From assembly GCA_002393555.1 (NCBI GenBank), contig DGSP01000025.1, positions 60,663 through 124,662 on the forward strand: 64,000 nucleotides of DNA. Direction: 5' to 3'. The DNA is from Prevotellaceae bacterium UBA4359. GTDB taxonomy: Bacteria; Bacteroidota; Bacteroidia; Bacteroidales; Bacteroidaceae. Of the stretch, positions 60,174-64,000 are shown piece by piece; position 1 is the first letter of the stretch, and each line of letters starts with the position of its first letter. The notes under the pieces were generated by a model that ran no database searches, was not told the origin of the DNA, and worked only from the letters and a program-made list of their open reading frames with translations. The translations under genes were made by a program, and so were the position numbers.

Positions 60174-60629
60174 ATGGCAAGAAAAACTGTTATCACCAAG
60201 GTCTTGGACGTTGAAGCACAAGACGGCATCATCGAGTTTCCACAGAACAGAACGCTCTATGCCGACCAGTTTACCGACGACGCCCCCACCAGCGATGAAG
60301 ACCGCGAAGGCTTCAAGGCCAAGAACATGAAGGAAGTGTTTGAACACTACCAGCCCAGCAAGAACGGCATCACACTCGAGACCGAAGAAGGCGGTGCCAT
60401 CTACGAGGACTTCGACTTCAAGTCACTCAAAGACTTTGAGGACGAGCAACTTATCGCACAGAGCGACCTGCTGAGCGAAACAAAGGGTCGCATCGATGCC
60501 TACAACTCTGTCATCCGCCAGTTGGAGAAGAACAAGACCCTGCGCAACACATTGAAGGACGAGGCTGCTCGCGGCAACCTGAAGAACGCCCTCAAGGCTC
60601 TGCTGGCAGAACTCGAAGAGGCTGAATGA
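60174..60629 (+). CDS. tssB: Type VI sheath small subunit TssB (VipA)
   Basis: The 151-aa protein begins VITKVLDVEAQDGIIEFPQN and contains MKEVFEHYQPSKNGITLETE, DFKSLKDFEDEQLI and a C-terminal helical hairpin ending LKNALKALLAELEEAE, as in Bacteroidetes TssB proteins. It pairs with TssC to build the contractile sheath. It lies 67 bases after clpV and 42 bases before tssC. Confidence 0.92.
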   Translation: MARKTVITKVLDVEAQDGIIEFPQNRTLYADQFTDDAPTSDEDREGFKAKNMKEVFEHYQPSKNGITLETEEGGAIYEDFDFKSLKDFEDEQLIAQSDLLSETKGRIDAYNSVIRQLEKNKTLRNTLKDEAARGNLKNALKALLAELEEAE

Positions 60630-60671
60630 ATCAAGTAGTAATTTGTAAATGAATAAATTGTACATATAATT

Positions 60672-62054
60672 ATGGCAGCAGAAGAACTGAAAAAAGAAGC
60701 CCAAGGCGAGGCTTTGGAACTTCGTGAGAAAGAAAAAATAGAAAACCCGGCGGAACTCTTGCAGAGCAGTCTGGGAGGACTCGATAAGTTTGGCGGCTTC
60801 CAACTGCTCAAGGGACTCATCAAGGGTGTTGAGAACATGGATCCACGCCGCAAGGCCATCAAGAACATCTTCTTGTCAGATGCCGCATACGCCGACAACC
60901 GCAAGAAACTGAAGAACGAACTGGAACTGTGGGTGTCCATCCTCGAATCGGGCGGCACCGACCCCATGGCCATCATCGACTCGTGCAAGGCTAAGTGCGA
61001 CAAAGCCGAGATGAACCTGAAAAACAACCTCTTCGCCATCCACGATGAGGTGCGCAACCTGGAGACCACTTACCGTTCGCTCGACTCCTTCTTCTCCAAC
61101 GCCGGACAAGGCAAGATTGACTGCCTCACGCTGATGAACGTGAACAAGGCCGAGTTGGAGTATAACGACTCGGAGGACACACTGGCCATCCGCGACGAAC
61201 TGGAGCGCTACTATGACCGTCTGAGCCTGAAGAACAACTACAGCCTCGTGGTGGTGCCGGGCTATCTGGGCGATGCCACCACCGTGCGCATGTGGGCCGA
61301 CACGGCTTACCGCAACAAGGTCATCTTCCTGACCGACTTCAAGGACAGCCTGAACTTCAGCATGTTGAAGGACGAACTGGACGATGCCAACCTGCAGGGC
61401 CAGGAGGCTAAGATGGCCAACGTGGTGATGACCTGCAACTACATTTTGGGCCGCAAGAAGTCGGAACTGGCTGGCGAAGACGACGACCTCTACATCCCGG
61501 CTTCGGCTGCACTGGCCGGACGCATGAGCAACACCGAGGAGACCGTCATCGCACAGGGTGCTGCCGGCAAGAAATATGGTACACTGAGCAACGTGAAGGG
61601 CGCACGTCTCGACCTGCGCAAGTCGGAAATTGCCGCACTCATCGACCAGGGTGTCATCCCGATGGTGGAAGAGGATGGCCGCACCATGGCTTTCTCCAAC
61701 CGTTCGCTCTACAATGGTGCCACAATCGGTCTGCAGGAGTATCCCATCGTGCGTGTGTTCGACTGGATTGGCAAGGTGTTCCAGAATTTCTTCAACGACG
61801 AGGCATTCATCAACTGGAACTCTTCGGTGAAGGCAGAACTGCAGCAGGCTGTACACGACTTCTTGAGCGACTACAAGGGTCCAGGCAAACTCATCGAGAA
61901 CTACAACCTGAAGGGCATCAACCAAGACCCCAAGACGAAGGACATCAAGATTGAGGTGGAACTCAAGCCATTCTTCGCCGCCAAGAACTTCTTCATCGAA
62001 CTCACTGGCCACAACGGCGATGCTGGCGTGGAATGGGATCAGAGCGTACAGTAA
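60672..62054 (+). CDS. tssC: Type VI sheath large subunit TssC (VipB)
   Basis: The 460-aa protein of family-typical length has ESGGTDPMAIIDSCKAKCDK, YSLVVVPGYLGDATTVRMWA and a C-terminal part with VFQNFFNDEAFINWNSSVKA and LTGHNGDAGVEWDQSVQ. It forms the outer sheath around the Hcp tube. The N-terminal 40 residues are charged and helical and should interlock with TssB. A 138-base gap without a recognisable structure precedes hcp. Confidence 0.92.
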   Translation: MAAEELKKEAQGEALELREKEKIENPAELLQSSLGGLDKFGGFQLLKGLIKGVENMDPRRKAIKNIFLSDAAYADNRKKLKNELELWVSILESGGTDPMAIIDSCKAKCDKAEMNLKNNLFAIHDEVRNLETTYRSLDSFFSNAGQGKIDCLTLMNVNKAELEYNDSEDTLAIRDELERYYDRLSLKNNYSLVVVPGYLGDATTVRMWADTAYRNKVIFLTDFKDSLNFSMLKDELDDANLQGQEAKMANVVMTCNYILGRKKSELAGEDDDLYIPASAALAGRMSNTEETVIAQGAAGKKYGTLSNVKGARLDLRKSEIAALIDQGVIPMVEEDGRTMAFSNRSLYNGATIGLQEYPIVRVFDWIGKVFQNFFNDEAFINWNSSVKAELQQAVHDFLSDYKGPGKLIENYNLKGINQDPKTKDIKIEVELKPFFAAKNFFIELTGHNGDAGVEWDQSVQ

Positions 62055-62192
62055 AAATCCGGCGATTAAACCTTTTTGCCTCCCGATAGTCTAACACAGC
62101 CTTACAGGCAACACCCGGCGAGGCACGGAAGAAGTCAATCAACCCTATTTTCAAATCCTATTTAATAACATCTAAAAAAACTCTAAAGTATT

Positions 62193-62597
62193 ATGGCAAC
62201 AAGAACTGTCACCCTCAACGCCGACGGCATCCAGGAGCGTGAGGTAATGTACGTGCGTTATGAACTGAGCCAACAGACTGACGTGGAAGGTCAGCCTACA
62301 GGCACAACACGCGGTGGGAAAATCTATTTCAAAGTGAAGTCAAACGACGACGGCAACACCGACCTGCTCGAGTGGATGTGCGACACCTACATGAGCAAGA
62401 GCGGCACCATCTCTTGGCCTAACCGCCAAGGCGGCGAAATGAAGCACCTCGACTTCAAGGAGGGCTACATGGTGGAATATGCTGAAACCTACGACAACAA
62501 GAACGAGACTCAGCAGTATGAAGAGTTCACCATCTCTGCCAAGGAAATCGCCATCGGCAATGCCCGTCACAACAACCGCTGGACTATTGACAACTAA
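62193..62597 (+). CDS. hcp: Type VI tube protein Hcp (TssD)
   Basis: The 134-aa beta-barrel protein begins ATRTVTLNADGIQEREVMYV and has GGKIYFKVKSNDDGNTDLLE, EWMCDTYMSKSGTISWPN and EEFTISAKEIAIGN, a pattern found in the Bacteroidetes TssD family, which differs from proteobacterial Hcp. Hexamers stack into the inner tube and carry effectors. It is followed by a hairpin (62618-62682) that could reduce read-through, giving more Hcp than downstream product. Confidence 0.9.
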   Translation: MATRTVTLNADGIQEREVMYVRYELSQQTDVEGQPTGTTRGGKIYFKVKSNDDGNTDLLEWMCDTYMSKSGTISWPNRQGGEMKHLDFKEGYMVEYAETYDNKNETQQYEEFTISAKEIAIGNARHNNRWTIDN

Positions 62598-62617
62598 GTC
62601 ATTCTCAGTCATGTAAA

Positions 62618-62682
62618 GGACAGAAGACAAGGCCACCACCTCCCCAAGGCAACTCGACGGAGAGAAGCCTTGTCTTCTGTCC
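62618..62682 (+). terminator. Long-loop hairpin after hcp (possible partial terminator)
   Basis: GGACAGAAGACAAGGC (62618-62633) pairs perfectly with 62667-62682 across a 33-base loop; CCAACCTTTTT follows. Since the next gene points the same way 49 bases on, it may attenuate rather than end transcription. Confidence 0.6.
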
Positions 62683-62730
62683 CCAACCTTTTTCCCATCC
62701 ATGAAAAACACCACGAAAAAACTATAACCT

Positions 62731-64000
62731 ATGGACATATCGGATATCTTTGGCAATAACGAATTTTCAGAATTGTTCGACGGTGCTGAAAAGGCGGCAA
62801 AAGGAGCAGAAAAGGCAGTAAATGGGGCCATGAAAGGTGCCGAACACGCCGCAAAAGGTGTGGAACATGCTGCAAAAAGTATGGAACATGCTGCACAGCA
62901 AGCCCAAAACACAGCAGGGAAAGCATTTAGCAGCGTTCAAGACACTGCAGGACAAGCATTTAACAATGCCCAAAATGCCATGAGCGAGGCCGCTCAAAAT
63001 GCCCAAAGCACGTTTAGTGAGGCTGTCCATCATGCACAAAGTGCAGCAGGAGATGCCCTCAACGAAGCGAAAGGAGCCATGAACAGTGCTGTAGATTCCG
63101 TGAAGGAGCAGGCTACAGCCTTCAAGGAACAAGCACAAAGTGCGGTCAATTCAGCCAAGCAAGCGGCACAAGATGCAGCCCAGCAGGCCAAAGAAACCGC
63201 ACAGAGTGCCGTCAACCAAGCCAAAGAAACGGCACAAGAGGCAGCCCAGCAGGCCAAAGATGCGGCACAGGATGCTGTCAACCAAGCCAAGGAAGCCGCT
63301 CAGGATGCCGTCAATCAAGCCAAGGAGACTGCGCAAGAAGCCGTCAGTCAGGCCAAGGAGGCAGCCCAGAACGCAGCCAGCCAAGCCAAAGAGATGGCAC
63401 AAGACGTAGCCAACCAAGCCAAGGAAGCCGCTCAAGACGCTGTCAACCAAGCCAAAGAAGCGGCAGAAGGACTGAAAAACCAAGCCTCCGAAGCCCTTGC
63501 CAATGCCCAAGAGTCCATCAGCAACACCGTCAACGGCATTCAGGAAGCAGCCCAAGAGAAACTCGGCGACCTGCAAGCCAAAGCCGAGGAACTGCAGCAG
63601 GCGGCCTCCGACAAATTAGGCGAACTGCAAGAGGCAGCGAGCCAGAAAGTAGGAGAACTGCAACAGGCAGCCGAAGAAAAACTCAACGAACTGCAAGATG
63701 CCGCCAGCGAAGCCTACGAAAATGCCAAGGAGGCAGTCAGTGAAGCCTACAACGACATCAAAGACAAGGCAGGTGAAGCCTACGAAGAAGCCAAACAGGC
63801 CGTAGCAGATGCCTACGAAGAGACGAAGCAAGCCATTGGCGATGCCTACAACGAAGCCAAGCAAGCCGTCAGCGATGCCTACGACGAAGCCAAGGAGGCA
63901 GTCAGTGAAGCCTACAACGAAGCCAAGGAGGCTGTCAGTGAAGCCTACAACGAAGCCAAGGAGGCTGTCAGTGAAGCCTACAACGAGGCCAAGCAAGCCG
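62731..64000 (+). CDS. LEA-like 11-residue-repeat helical protein next to hcp (C-terminus beyond window)
   Basis: The frame is open from the ATG at 62731 to the right edge, 423 codons in view. Residues 1-20 (MDISDIFGNNEFSELFDGAE) are followed by Ala-rich amphipathic helix throughout, with no Cys, Trp, signal peptide or membrane segment in view. About 141-250 is a run of 11-residue repeats of the form QAKEAAQDAVN. About 271-325 has repeats like KLGELQEAASQ. About 328 onward has EAYNEAKEAVS units. Eleven-residue repeats of this type define group-3 LEA proteins and long right-handed coiled coils. The position right after hcp suggests a type VI part or cargo, but no family with a proven role was recognised. 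Confidence 0.8.
   Translation, partial: MDISDIFGNNEFSELFDGAEKAAKGAEKAVNGAMKGAEHAAKGVEHAAKSMEHAAQQAQNTAGKAFSSVQDTAGQAFNNAQNAMSEAAQNAQSTFSEAVHHAQSAAGDALNEAKGAMNSAVDSVKEQATAFKEQAQSAVNSAKQAAQDAAQQAKETAQSAVNQAKETAQEAAQQAKDAAQDAVNQAKEAAQDAVNQAKETAQEAVSQAKEAAQNAASQAKEMAQDVANQAKEAAQDAVNQAKEAAEGLKNQASEALANAQESISNTVNGIQEAAQEKLGDLQAKAEELQQAASDKLGELQEAASQKVGELQQAAEEKLNELQDAASEAYENAKEAVSEAYNDIKDKAGEAYEEAKQAVADAYEETKQAIGDAYNEAKQAVSDAYDEAKEAVSEAYNEAKEAVSEAYNEAKEAVSEAYNEAKQA

Noticed and set aside
62731..64000. VgrG, PAAR or another T6SS core gene
   Set aside because: The visible sequence is all Ala-rich helix repeat with no beta-spike or PAAR motif.
1..64000. tRNA or rRNA genes, IS elements with transposase
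   Set aside because: None was recognised by eye; short or unusual tRNAs could be missed without a covariance search.

Overview
The window looks like the chromosome of a gut- or mouth-type Bacteroidales bacterium, most likely Prevotellaceae or a close relative. The evidence is the repeated Bacteroidetes -7 promoter box (TAnnTTTG, several with a -33 TTTG 18-21 bases upstream), a UpxY-type NusG paralogue, a BspA-like leucine-rich protein, a DUF4837 lipoprotein, plant-pectin glycosidases, and a Bacteroidetes-type (subtype iii) type VI secretion operon.

Layout. 1-4308: the first 1436 codons of a giant secreted modular protein that runs off the left edge. 4309-5978: a repeat-rich spacer, a small unknown gene and an EamA permease. 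6014-8578: a GH106-like alpha-L-rhamnosidase. 8640-9500: repeats and a formylglycine-generating-enzyme relic. 9697-10260: the UpxY-like antiterminator gene. 10420-18114: a BspA-like protein, three OmpA-type outer-membrane proteins, a membrane nucleotide-sugar dehydratase and an aminotransferase. 18266-49435: one very long minus-strand surface-polysaccharide operon. Read in the direction of transcription it holds wza, wzc, a degenerate GT4, wzm/wzt, many glycosyltransferases, a GH105-like enzyme, a fucosyltransferase, acyl and pyruvyl transferases, an EpsG-type polymerase, an IspD-like cytidylyltransferase/SDR/LicD trio, a GNAT acetyltransferase, a PglC-like initiating transferase and a GT4, ending at a terminator. 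Two small foreign-looking cassettes sit cleanly between genes of this operon: an AAA ATPase between 22-bp direct repeats, and an S23-type four-helix-bundle gene between 29-bp inverted repeats. 49861-57096: rhamnogalacturonan-degrading enzymes (CE12 esterase, GH2, GH105) with a ferredoxin and DUF4837. 57752-64000: type VI secretion genes clpV, tssB, tssC and hcp, then an 11-residue-repeat, LEA-like protein that runs off the right edge.

How it fits together. The PglF/CapD-like dehydratase, the aminotransferase, the GNAT acetyltransferase and the PglC-like transferase could make and load an N-acylated amino-deoxy sugar on the lipid carrier. The glycosyltransferases extend it, EpsG and/or Wzm-Wzt polymerise or export it, and Wza-Wzc move the product outward. 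The most interesting signal is a 45-nt leader element with an 8-bp hairpin, found once in the 5' leader of the polysaccharide operon and once in the leader of the type VI operon. It has the same length and spacing in both, which suggests a shared RNA-level control, perhaps recruitment of a NusG/UpxY-type antiterminator. A second unexplained signal is a set of intergenic arrays with a strict 23-bp period at four places.

All functions come from reading the sequence and recalling protein families; no database search was run.
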